DNA of 64,000 bases, taken from positions 446,752 to 510,751 of the forward strand of contig JAJVDF010000211.1 in the NCBI GenBank assembly GCA_022410635.1, read 5' to 3'. The stretch's first letter is position 1; each line of letters opens with the position of its first letter. Under the pieces are notes generated by a model, which was not told the origin of the DNA, did not search any database, and worked only from the letters and a program-made list of their open reading frames with translations. The stretch is from Tretioscincus oriximinensis (lineage: Eukaryota > Chordata > Lepidosauria > Squamata > Gymnophthalmidae). The position numbers and the translations under genes are program-made. This document shows, piece after piece, positions 24,471 to 34,699 of the stretch.

Positions 24471-25401
24471 TCAACAGTTCTTCAGTTTGGAAAGGATTTT
24501 TGCTATAGCATTTTGAATTTCCTTGTTCCTCAAACTATATATGATGGGATTTAGAATTGGTGGCAAAACTGTATACAGAACAGCAGACAGCAAATCTATT
24601 GTGGGAGAGGAAAGAGATTTAGGTCTCATGTATGAAAACAAAACTGTGATGACAAACAATGAAAAGACTGCCAGGTGTGGAGTGCAGGTAGAGAAAGCTT
24701 TGTATCTTCCTTGATTTGATGGGATCTTCATTACTGTAGAGAAGATGTNGCCATAAGATACAATGATGAGAGTGAAACAAAATGAATTCACACTGAGTCC
24801 AATAACTAAAATCAGAACTNGATTAACTTTTGTGTTGCTACAAGAGATTTTTTCTATTTGTGGAACATCACAGAAAAATAGACCAATCATATTTTGCCCA
24901 CAAAATTTTAGCTTGAAAGTAAAAGCAGTGTGCAACAATAGAGTTGACAAGTGTACTTATCCAAGATACTGCTGCCATTTGAACAGTTGCCTCCCAGTTC
25001 ATGATTAGTCTATATCGGAGAGGATGACAGATTGCAATGTAACGGTCATAAGCCATAATAGTGAGCAAAGCAAGCTCTTCACCAGCAAAAGTAGGCACTA
25101 AGAAAATTTGTGCAACACATCCAGCATAAGAAATCAGTCTGTTGTTTGTCAATGAAACTGCAATAGATTTGGGGATAGTAGTAGAGATATAGCAAATGTC
25201 TGCCAGTGACAGATTGAACAAAAAGAAACACATGGGGCTATGAAGATGGTAGTCTAAGGCCACGACTGTCATAATGAGAAAATTTCCAACTAATGCTGCC
25301 AAATAAATAATGAAAAATGACACAGAATGCAAAAGTTGCACATTGTGGTCATTAGAAAATTCCATCAGAAAGAATTCATTCACAATAGACTGGTTGGACA
25401 T
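24471..25401 (-). pseudogene. Olfactory receptor pseudogene, OR14-like, frameshifted (locus 5)
   Basis: Two overlapping minus-strand frames together make a near full-length receptor. The first (from 25401) gives MSNQSIVNEFFLMEF, PMCFFLFNLSLADICY, GEELALLTIMAYDRYIAIC and ends in a wrong frame after SWISTLVNS. The second resumes with LLHTAFTFKLKFCGQ and runs to NPIIYSLRNKEIQ, stopping at 24471. Comparison with loci 2, 3 and 6 places one extra base (or loss of two) near 24936-24942, between TM4 and loop 2. GFS is changed to EFS at the N-terminus and PMYFF to PMCFF. Two codons hold N (24749, 24820). The acceptor TTTTTAACAG (AG 25410-25411) is retained. A single-base assembly error could also produce this break. 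Confidence 0.9.
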
Positions 25402-25583
25402 CTTTCTTTCTGTTAAAAAGAAATATAAGGCAATGTTAGATAGGTCCTAATTTTTTATGTGTTATTTTTTATATCTTATTATTATACAATGTGGATTTCA
25501 AAGACTGTGGCACAACTACCTGACTTAATCTTTTAATTTTTATTATTAATCTTTAGATCTCAAAAAATTATAACCAAGTACAC

Positions 25584-25667
25584 TATACTATATTGTCAAA
25601 AGTATTCACTCACCAACCCACATAAGTAAGTGCTGGTAGGAGCAAATACTTTTGGCAATATAGTGTA
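25584..25667. mobile_element. 84 bp Tc1/mariner-type MITE
   Basis: Inverted ends TACTATATTGTCAAAAGTATT and, reversed, CACTATATTGCCAAAAGTATT are flanked by TA on both sides, as expected of Tc1/mariner insertions. Only about 30 unrelated bases separate the arms. Confidence 0.8.
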
Positions 25668-26144
25668 GTTAATTATCTTGAAGAGATACAATAGTTCTAA
25701 AAAAGTTTTATTTATTTTATTGACGAATTCACACAATAGGGAATAATGGTCATATACAGCCTTTGGCCCTCTTTACGGATCTGTCACTATACATCTAATG
25801 TGCTGCAGATGTAGTATAACAGATCATCAATACGCAACAATGAGCTTGTGCAAACCATACCTTTCTCTAGACCAAACCTTCCACCCAGTTTATTTACATC
25901 AATGCTAGTTTTCCCCCTACTTTTTTCTTTTTTTGCTCTGTTGCTTTGCCTTGTGGATTTTTATTGGCTCATCAACCCTAACGTATTATAGGAATTTGTA
26001 CAGATATACAGATTTTAAAACCTGAAGTCTAATAAGAAAATTATTGATTCCGCTTACCTTTCCTTATGTTCAAACATTACCGGAAGAATACATTTCAGGA
26101 GGATATTTAACCAGTGTCTTATTTGCAGTAATATAAATGTAGGT

Positions 26145-26183
26145 TCTCCCTAGANAATTTTTTTACTTAGCAATTAATTATTT
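26145..26183 (-). promoter_or_regulatory. Candidate OR promoter element of locus 5 (pseudogene)
   Basis: In gene orientation this reads AAAATAATTAATTGC, then NTCTAGGGAGAACC. It has a TTAATTA core (26174-26180) and an O/E-like TCCCTAGANA (26147-26156) carrying an undetermined base. It is homologous to the elements of loci 2, 3 and 6 and lies about 750 bp upstream of the ATG. Confidence 0.5.
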
Positions 26184-26189
26184 TGCAAA

Positions 26190-26489
26190 CCAGTGGTAGC
26201 TAACAGCTTGGATAGTTTCAAGACAGGACTAGACAGGTTTATGGACACTAAGGGTATAAATGGNTACTAAGANAGTTGTCTGGATGTAGCCTCCGGGATG
26301 GAGCAACAGGCAGGACTTTTGAAATACCATTTGCAGGGAGTCACGAACAGGAGCAGCATATTTTGCTTACCTCTGTTCGGACTGCCCAGGTGCATCTGGT
26401 GGGCCTTTGTGTGACACAGAATGCTGGACTCGATGGGCTGTGGCCTGATCCAGTATGGCTCTTCTTATGTTCTTATGTTCTTATGTTAA
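26190..26489 (+). mobile_element. CR1-type LINE 3' end with terminal octamers
   Basis: LDSFKTGLDRFMD-like coding remnant, then GGAGCAACAGGCAGGAC, ACACAGAATGCTGGACTC and three TTCTTATG repeats at the end. The flanks AAACCAG and AAACCAAG may be a short target duplication. Its left edge is only about 8 bases from the homeodomain site of locus 5. Confidence 0.88.
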
Positions 26490-26859
26490 ACCAAGAAACA
26501 GAACTGTTTGTTTTCAAAAAAACCTTTGCATTATAGTTGCAGCAGGATAATTTCTCTATTCCATGACAAAATTTAGTCCATTAACTTTTAATTGCCTATG
26601 TTGATGGCATCTGGTTGTTGCTGTTTGTAAGTCACATTAATGTATTTCCTTAACTTGGATTTTTTAACGCATTATCTGTGCTTTACCTAAATTGTATTTT
26701 TCCCATTATGGTTGTGGCTAATACCTTAGGCTGGGGACAGAGCTTGGCCATGTGGATGGCCAATGTCCCAAAATGTTACCCAGAACTAGGCTCTGTGTGG
26801 ATAGGGCCAGCAGTACGCGGCCGCCTCTGCCTCCTCTTGCTTCAGCAGAATGCCCTAAT

Positions 26860-27059
26860 GCAGCAGTAGCTGTCAAAAAAGACAGGCTGCACCCACAGGG
26901 AGCCAATCTGTTCCTCGGAATAGGAGTCTACCAACTCATTGGGCCTGCCATAGTCTACACTAGTATGTGGTTGGCAGACTCCTATTCCAAGGAACAGATT
27001 GACTCCCTGTGGATGCAGCCTGTCAGCACAATGCAGTCCTTTTTGACAGCTACTGCTGT
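26860..27059. repeat. Inverted repeat, arms about 76 and 91 bases
   Basis: The left arm 26860-26935 (GCAGCAGTAGCTGTCAAAAA, GACAGGCTGC, TCTGTTCC, TAGGAGTCTACCAAC) pairs with the right arm 26969-27059. The right arm has a 14-base insertion (about ACTGCATTGTGCTG in complement). The loop is about 33 bases. It overlaps the left end of the element at 26883-27313. Confidence 0.8.
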
Positions 27060-27313
27060 ATTCCCAGTTTAACCTCTCATGCCTTTTGTGCACACACCTA
27101 CGCTCAGTAGAGGATGGGTGGCTGTGAGAGGACAGTGGATAGCCATGAGAAGACGGAGGTTCTCCGGAATGATACCTGAAAATCCCAGGAATAGTTTATT
27201 CCGAGATAAATGGCGTTTATTGCGGGACGACTGCTGAGAAACAATTAACATGTGTGCCCCAACCTCCCTCATCTTGCGCAGATTGAGGAAGAAAATAGCT
27301 GTATACATACACC
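26883..27313. mobile_element. Non-autonomous DNA transposon, about 430 bp family, copy 1
   Basis: It begins GGCTGCACCCACAG and shares a body with 46601-47025: TTTAACCTCTC, GTGCACACA, GAGAGGATGG, ACGGAGGTTCTCC, GTTTATTGCGGG, GACTGCTGA. Its right end is eroded compared with the second copy. Superfamily uncertain. Confidence 0.6.
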
Positions 27314-27396
27314 CATAGTTAGATTTACTATTTAATCATTTTTTAAAAAATATAGTCTAGACCTTTCTACCCTATATAGTTAGCTTATTATTCTCC

Positions 27397-27427
27397 ATTT
27401 GATCTTAGCCAAAAGGCTGAGAAGCAA
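27397..27427 (-). pseudogene. Truncated U2 snRNA-like sequence
   Basis: On the minus strand CATTGCTTCTCAGCCTTTTG then GCTAAGATCAAATG matches the first about 30 nucleotides of U2 snRNA with few changes, after which similarity stops. The branch-site-binding region is absent, so it cannot be functional. Confidence 0.7.
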
Positions 27428-27429
27428 TG

Positions 27430-29050
27430 CTGGCTTACTATTGTGATTACAATTACAGTAATTTGCCTTCTCTTCCTTTTGTTTTCCAACTGTCAAACTT
27501 CACTTACACATTCTCAAAGATAGCCTTTTCTTTTAATACATTCCTTAAAGGACACTGTGACATGTTGTGTCTGATAACTGTAGGAGAGCTGGCATGTCAG
27601 CAAAGGCCTGGAACCATGTGGGCCAATCACAATCACACAGAGGCTTCAGAGGAGGGGGATCACAGGGGGTAAAAGAACAACCATTGGTGTTTGGTTAAAT
27701 ATTTCAAAGGGAAGAGAAAGTTGAAAGAGACAATTAGTCCTGGAGTTAGTGTGGAGTGATAGGGATGAGATGTTGGGAGTTAAAAATTTAAGAAATTTTT
27801 GTAAGTGGTTGTTCTATAATATAAGACAGTGAAAAGTAAGACATATAGTAAATGTAACAAAACATTAAGGAGAAAAAAATAACACTGCATGAAACACGTT
27901 AATGGCTGATTAAAGGAAGACATTAGTTGAACTTTATCAGGCTGTCTCTGCAGATTTTAAGGGTATAGCAGGTTACATCCAATCACCCACCCACCTGTAT
28001 TTACCACCATTGTTATGCAGAGTTGTGACAGAAGTGTAGTGCCAGAATGTCAACAGCTAGAATGCTGTCCTGGTGCTCATGTTGGTCCTGGCAGTCACCA
28101 CATGAGTTTCTTCATGATTGCCTGCTGATTCCCTGATCTTGCAGGACTTCACCCGCATGCTTGCTGCAGATGTGGAAGTCCTCTGGGCCCCTCGGCCACA
28201 CAGAGAGATGTAAGTGGTTGTCTGGGAAGCTCCTCACTGGGATCACACTTTCCCAACAGTTAGTTGTGCGGCACCTCAGTGATTTGCAGTGAGCTGATTA
28301 CTGTCCATTCATTAATGTGACAGAACTGCTTATTTGGATGTTGCTCCCACCTAAATAAGTATCTCCTGTGAGGTTGTAGCCTTTGTATCTGCACTCTTTT
28401 TCTTGATGAAATGTAGAACTGCAACCCTGGTGTGCTCTGTGCTAATACCCAGAGTTGAAACTGTGGGGTCACTACAGTTATATTGTGTCATAATTTTATG
28501 GCAGCACTGGAACTTAGGTGAACATTGGTGACTGCAAAAGTTTTAAAAGATAAAAAAAGACAGAGTTTCATTTTTTATTTATTCCCAATACCAAATATTA
28601 TTTTGTCAGATGAAGTACTTGCTTTATAAAGCAAATTGATTGTGCAAAGGCATCTTGACAAGATGTCTGGGATGTTAAATAGATTAGGTATGTTATCATA
28701 GCTAAATGTATTATCACTCCAAAACTTACCTAAATATTTTTTTGCACTTACACGTAAGGAATGACTGCTAGAAACAAATGCCTCCCAGTTACAAGAAGAT
28801 TGATTTCTGCCATGTTTGGGAACAAAACTAGTATTTCTGGGTCATAACACCTGTTTTGCAATGTCCACATTTCTCCCAGACTACTGCCATTGTTGGGGAA
28901 TGTTGTTCTACCATCACTCTTGCCCACAGGTCCACCCCAGATCTATGTCAGGAGTGAAAAGGATCGCTAGGAAATGGTAGAGTGAATGGAAGAACTGATA
29001 CTGGAGCCAACCTCCAAGCTAATCGCAAAAAATGGCCTAAATAGATTAGT
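27430..29050. other. Intergenic, one exon-like island
   Basis: No gene recognised. The less AT-rich part at 28050-28470 contains a 65-base segment bounded by good splice signals (see findings). Otherwise nothing is supported. Confidence 0.35.
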
Positions 29051-29059
29051 AAGCAAACT

Positions 29060-29803
29060 CAGAAATTAACCACAATATCCTTTGTGAGATGTTGTGACTA
29101 GAATTGTACACAGTATTCCAAATGGGACCTCACCACAGATTTATAAAGAGGCAAAACAACACTTGCTGACCTGTGTTCAATTCGTTTAATAATTATCTCT
29201 AACACTGAATTTGCTTTTTCATTGCTGCTGTACACTGGACAACACCGTCATTGAACTCTCCACCAACACCCCAAGATCCCTTTCCTGCTCCGTCACGGAA
29301 AGCTTGATTCCCAGTACTTTGTAGGAGTAATTGGGGGCTTTTGCCCCAATGTGCATGACTTTGCATTTGCTTAAGTTGAAGTGCATTTGCCACTTTGTTG
29401 CCCACTCATCCAATTTCAATAGATCACACTGTAGCTCCTTGGAATCACTTTCAGTTTTCGCTACCCTGAATAGTTTAGTGTCATCAGCAAACTTGGCTTT
29501 TCACTACAAACCTCAGCATCTAGATTATGAATATATTGAAAAGCAGAGTTAATAGTACAGATCCCTGGGTTACTCCATTTCTCACCTCTTTCCATCCTGA
29601 GAACTGTCCATTCAATACTACCCTCTATTTTCTAACTTTTAGCCAGTTTCCTATCCAGGACAAGGTCTGTCCTCTTATTCCATGACTACAGAGCTTTTTT
29701 AGGAGCCTTTGATGAGGGACTGTATCAAAAGTTTTCTGAAATCTAGATAGACAATATCAACTGGGTCCCCCTTATCTATGTGTTTATTAACACACTCTTT
29801 AAG
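29060..29803 (-). mobile_element. CR1-type LINE reverse transcriptase fragment
   Basis: On the minus strand the frames give DKGDPVDIVYLDFRK, TVPHQ, GVTQGS, FADDTKLFRV (29469-29492, catalytic box), LDEWATKWQMHFN, SKCKVMHIG and ERDLGVLV. Several stops and frameshifts disable it. A related short piece lies at 48640-48788. Confidence 0.9.
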
Positions 29804-29973
29804 CCAGGGCCTTCACAGCAGGAAATAACACTATTTACTAAACAATGACAATCTCTATTATTAAAGCTAGAAAACCAAGCAAACCTTTTATTAGGAAGTT
29901 CTATAAAAATAAACTGTAATGCATTGCATCAGTTTTGGCAGCAGTCATACTAGAATTTATAGACCTAATCCTT

Positions 29974-30909
29974 CTAAGATCTAAATCTCCTTAGGTTTCC
30001 AAAGACTTTCCATATAGCTTTTTGAATTTCTTTATTCCTCAAACTATATATAATGGGATTTAGAACTGGTGGCACAACTGTATACATAACAGCAGAGAGC
30101 AAGTCTTTAGTAGGAGAGGAAAGAGATTTAGGTGTCATATATGTAAATAAAATTGCTGTAATAAACAATGAAAAGACAGTCAGATGTGGGGTGCAGGTGG
30201 AAAAAGCTTTACTCCTTCCTTGATCAGATGGGATCTTCATTACAGTTGAGAAGATATAGCCGTAAGAAACCATGATAAGTGTGAAACAAAATGAATCTAC
30301 ACAAATTCCAATAACAAAAAGCAGAATTTGATTAACATTTGTATCACTGCAAGAAATCTTTTGTAACTGAGGAATATCACAGAAAAATTGACTAACTATG
30401 TTTTTCTCACAAAAGTTTAGCCTAAAAGTTAAAACAGTAAGTAACACAGCATCAACGAGGTTGCTTATCCAAGATGCTACTGCCATTTGAATGCATGCTT
30501 CCCAGTTCATGATAAGATGATATTGAAGAGGATGACAGATTGCAATGTAACGGTCATAAGCCATGATAGTGAGCAAGGCAAGTTCTTCACCACCAAAGGT
30601 AGACAATGAGAATATCTGTGTAACACACCCAGTATAAGAAATTAATCTGTTGTTTGTCAATGAAACTTCAATAGACTTGGGAACTGTGGTAGTTATATAA
30701 CAAATATCTACTAGTGAGAGATTGAACAAAAAGAAGTACATGGGGCTACGGAGTTGGTGGTCTAAAACTACAACAGTCATAATGATGAAATTCCCAACTA
30801 TAGCTATGAGATAAATCATGAGGAACATCACAGAATGTAAAATTTGCACATTGTAGTTATTGGAAAATCCCATCAATAAAAAAGCATTTGAAANAGAATG
30901 GTTAACCAT
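29974..30909 (-). CDS. Olfactory receptor, OR14-like, intact (locus 6)
   Basis: The frame is 311 codons from ATG 30909. An in-frame upstream ATG at 30960 is rejected because the acceptor TTTTCTTCCAACAG (AG 30936-30937) falls between them. The protein starts MVNHS with an N-glycosylation site whose neighbour is undetermined (N at 30894). It has GNFIIM, PMYFFLFNLSLVDICY, GEELALLTIMAYDRYIAIC, CDIPQLQKISCSDT, SYGYIFSTVMKIP, FSTCTPH and NPIIYSLRNKEIQ. Loop 2 has FCEKN where the paralogs have FCGEN or FCGQN. The C-terminus is short compared with loci 2 and 3. Its promoter candidate is about 1.2 kb upstream at 32115-32163. Confidence 0.95.
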   Translation of the reverse strand: MVNHSXSNAFLLMGFSNNYNVQILHSVMFLMIYLIAIVGNFIIMTVVVLDHQLRSPMYFFLFNLSLVDICYITTTVPKSIEVSLTNNRLISYTGCVTQIFSLSTFGGEELALLTIMAYDRYIAICHPLQYHLIMNWEACIQMAVASWISNLVDAVLLTVLTFRLNFCEKNIVSQFFCDIPQLQKISCSDTNVNQILLFVIGICVDSFCFTLIMVSYGYIFSTVMKIPSDQGRSKAFSTCTPHLTVFSLFITAILFTYMTPKSLSSPTKDLLSAVMYTVVPPVLNPIIYSLRNKEIQKAIWKVFGNLRRFRS

Positions 30910-30999
30910 TTCTTTCTTTCCTTCACAAAGGTTTCCTGTTGGAAGAAAATAAAAAATCATGAGACAATGATAATAAATATAAACTGTTAGGATACAGAA

Positions 31000-33480
31000 T
31001 GAATTTCAAACTAATTACTATATAAAGCCAACATTGTTTACATTTTAATATTTATTAATAAGATTAACTTTTGGTTTGTCTTTTGTTTATTTATTTATAT
31101 AATAGAAATGAACTATTTCATTAAGCATTAAAAATTAACTCAAAAACCTGTAATTTATTTTCAGAGAAATATAGGACAGTCCTTCTTACTGTTTGTAATA
31201 CATAGGGTTATCAGGGAAGGGGGAAGCAGAACAACTTTTAATGTATGTACCATCAGTTGAATTTTCCTCTTTGACACTCATTAAAAATGCATCATTACTG
31301 CCCTGCTGTTTTTTCTAGGAAACCTAATAATGTACCTTCATCTGAGTTTAATATATTTCAAAGTGAAAACATCCAGATAGTTTTTATATGAATTTTTATT
31401 TGAATTAAATAGCAATTGAACATATTAACAATTAATTTCATACAGAAAAAATAATGCCCTACTACCCCTAACACCCCACTCCTCCCCCCAAGCAGGAGTC
31501 TAACATTTTTCTCAGCCAAAATTCTCCAATAAAAGATGAATATTTGAATACAAAGCATCTTTCTGCTCCATATTTTTGACATTTCAATCATTTTTTCCAT
31601 CTTACTTTCACCCTTAAAACAGGATTATAACACAAATATCCAGAAAACAAACATCTTTTTTCTTTCACTAAGTCATATTGTAACTGGTCCAGTACATATT
31701 TATGCCAGTTGGAAATTGACCAATTACTTTTCACTTTCCAGTTTAAAGTTAGAACCAAAGCTGTTGCTAATAGAACCTGTTTAATTAAATGTTTAGATAG
31801 TTTGTTTACTTCTTTCTCAAATAATGCTCCCTTCTTCTTCCTAAGTCAGCAGCAGTTCATCAAAAATTTTCATTGATTTTATTTATTTGAATAATATTCA
31901 TTTTTAAACTCTCATTAGCCCTCATTTTTTCTGTCAGACTTTACAGGTTTTCAGAACTGAAAATCTGAAGTCTGATGCCATAATTGTCTATACTGATGAT
32001 GAACAACTTAATGCTACTCACCTCTATTTGTTACAAAAATAAGCCAGAAAAAAATTATTAGGGGTGGAGGATATTTATTATTTTAAGNAGCTATTTAATG
32101 AACTATAAAAGGATATAGAATCTCTCAGAGGAATATTGTATTTACAGTTAATTATTGTGCAATGATGTGACATTTCTCCTAGGATTTTCTAATACTTGAG
32201 ATTAGCAGAGAAGTTTGGGGATTCTGTTCTGTGAAGTGATGAAAAGACCTGGAATGTTTTAGATGAATGGATCAGTGATGTGTTTAGAGGATGAAGAATG
32301 AAGCATTTGCTTAAAAAAAAACACCTGGGTCTACAGTGTGGCATGCTGGGGGCTCAGTCATGCTTTCTTTGCCATTGAAAATCCTCAGCATGAGGGCACA
32401 ATGGATTCAATTAAGTATCAGTAAATCTTAGAGGAAAGCATAGGACCTTCAGTGAGGAAGCTGAAGTATGGTGTCACTGGACAATGATCCCTAGCAAGAA
32501 GTTTTAGTTTTACAAGAAGTCAAGGAAGATTTTGGAGCCTCATAGAAGGTAGGATTTGAAGGTGATTGCAACAAATAAACACAAAAATATTCATGGAGAC
32601 TATTGACATGAGCAATGCCAGAAACAGATGTCTGTCTGTGCATCACATTTGCAACAGGATATAACAGTCAGAGGTGATCTACAAAGTACTAAAGACTCTT
32701 GCTATGAAGGGTTTGAATAGTTGTGAGTAGACATTAGAAGTGACATTTTAGGTTGAGCTATCAGTTGACATTTGACTGCTTTTGCATTGCTTTATTGATT
32801 GATCAATCAGTCTTCTGCCCTGGAGACCCTGGGAGCCCAGCTCCATTACTGATCCTAAGGAACCTGTTGAATACTCTACAGTCAAGATGGTCTACAATAG
32901 CCAGTGACTGCTTTACAATGTTTATTATTGTTTATTATTGTATTATTTTCTCTTTACTAATCACTGAACTATGACATGATTGTAATTGATCTTTGGTGGT
33001 CTTCCAACACCATTATATCCTGCTCCCCACTCCCAAATCCCCAGAGCATTGAATTTTGACTTGGGTACATTGTTGGACATGAAAGGATATATTTGAATTA
33101 AGTATTGTGCTTAACCTCAGATTGCTTTGATTACTGATTAATTTAAAATTCAATGGCAGTGAAAGCTTTGCTCAGCCTGCCAATTGGCCACTTCATGCCA
33201 ACAGCTGCAGTATATCACTAGTGTGTCATGGTTCCTGTTCCCTCACCTTTANGACTGGGATATTGGTTGTTATGTGAGATCTACATCCTACACATCAGGT
33301 CAAAACCATGTAAAAACACACACACAAAAACCATTGACTTCTCTACAAGTTCCTGGGAAGAGTTGTCATATCCCATTATCCAAGAATACCCCATGCATTC
33401 TGGGAGGTGCTGTAACCCAAATTTTACCAGGTACTGAAAACTGCTGTGCCTTTGCTGGGAGACTGTTCCAAAATGTAACT
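31000..33480. other. Intergenic, possible LINE 3' remnant
   Basis: AT-rich. The part 31370-31860 reads like a reversed LINE 3' end but lacks a diagnostic motif. Isolated N bases are at 32088 and 33252. No gene recognised. Confidence 0.35.
32115..32163 (-). promoter_or_regulatory. Candidate OR promoter element of locus 6
   Basis: In gene orientation this reads TTGCACAATAATTAAC, then ATATTCCTCTGAGAGATTCT. The homeodomain half is nearly identical to that of locus 2 (5853-5868), and the AGATTCTA flank is also shared. The O/E half is weaker (TTCCTCTGAGA). Confidence 0.6.
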
Positions 33481-33489
33481 TATTAAATA

Positions 33490-33690
33490 GCTACTGGGAT
33501 GGATCTCTTGATACTGCCTCCAAAATAGAGCAACAGGCAGGATTCCTCAGATAGCATTTGCAGGCAGTTGAGAACAGTTGCCTTCTTCTGCTTGATACTG
33601 CCAGGTGCAATGGGTGGGCCTCTGTGTGAGACAGAATGCTGGACCAGATAAGCCCTGGCCCAATTCAGCAGGGCACCTCTTATGTTCTAC
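33490..33690 (+). mobile_element. CR1-type LINE 3' end
   Basis: TACTGGGATGGATC, AGAGCAACAGGCAGGA, GAGACAGAATGCTGGACC and the end CACCTCTTATGTTCT match the 26190 copy. Confidence 0.8.
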
Positions 33691-33779
33691 AAAATGAAAT
33701 TGCACAAAGTTTCACAGTCCTGGATTCAAACCAACACATCAGTATTTACAATGAAGATTACTTAAGCAAAAAAGCTTTC

Positions 33780-34060
33780 CTGTTCATGTTCTGCAGACTC
33801 GATTTTCGTAATCTGTGCTGTTTTCGCCTTCATTTTTTAATTCCTCTTTATTTTATAAACTTACCTGTTCTGCTTCCCATCATGAATTAAACTGCTAATG
33901 AAAAACATCCATCCCTACTATTAATGCTATTTCTAATCTGCAATCTGGCATTCTATATTACCTAAGGATTATAGCTAAATTATGAATGGTCTTTGGAACT
34001 TATTATAAGAACTTTAGTCACACNTCTATCTCGCTATCATCTACTTGTCAGTCTTTGCTC
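33780..34060. repeat. Orphan OR 5' flank, related to those of loci 4 and 7
   Basis: ATAAACTTACCTGTTCTGCTTCCCATCATG and GGTCTTTGGAACTTATTATAAG correspond to 22300-22330 and 22502-22526, but here the O/E and TAATTA cores are both degraded. No receptor of the CELTSL group lies immediately leftwards, so this may mark a deleted copy. Confidence 0.5.
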
Positions 34061-34374
34061 AATGGTATTGTGCTATCATCATGCCATCCTTTTCATCTTG
34101 TTTGGCCAAAAGTAGATTAATCCTATATTTGATATTAACTATCATCATTATCATCATTGCAAACATGAAGTTCCAAAATGCCAAGAATCCTATGTTTCCC
34201 CTTTTCAAAATTTCATAAACAAAAGCAATTAATTTAGTGATTTTTATTTCTATTGCCAAATACACGTGGTAGCATTATGTGCATTAGCACCCCGAGAAAT
34301 ATTTATGTACCAGATTTGGCTTGTTTCGTCTATTCCTGCACATATATTAGGAATTCAAAACAGATTGACCATAA

Positions 34375-34690
34375 TTAAGAACATAAGAGGAGCCCTGCTG
34401 AATCAGGCTGGAGCCCATCTAGTCCAGCATTCTGTCTCACACAGAAGCCCACCAATTGCATCTGGGCAGTCTGGAACAGAAGAAAGCAAAATCTTCAACT
34501 GTTGTCAACACCCTGCAAATAGCATTTCAGGAATGCTGCCTGTTTCTCCATCTCAGAGGCAGTATGAAGACATGCATCCTAGTAGCTATTTATACTCTTG
34601 GCTTCCATGAACTTGTCTAATCCTGTCTTAAAGCTATCCAGACTGCTAGCTACTACCACCTCTTCTGGAAGTAAATTGATTTGGTAGGCA
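34375..34690 (-). mobile_element. CR1-type LINE 3' end
   Basis: The minus strand carries GCTTTAAGACAGGATTAGAC, GGAGAAACAGGCAGCATTCC, GACAGAATGCTGGAC and the end GCTCCTCTTATGTTCTTAA. It is the longest of the TTCTTATG-type tails. Confidence 0.85.
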
Positions 34691-34699
34691 GCATGAATT

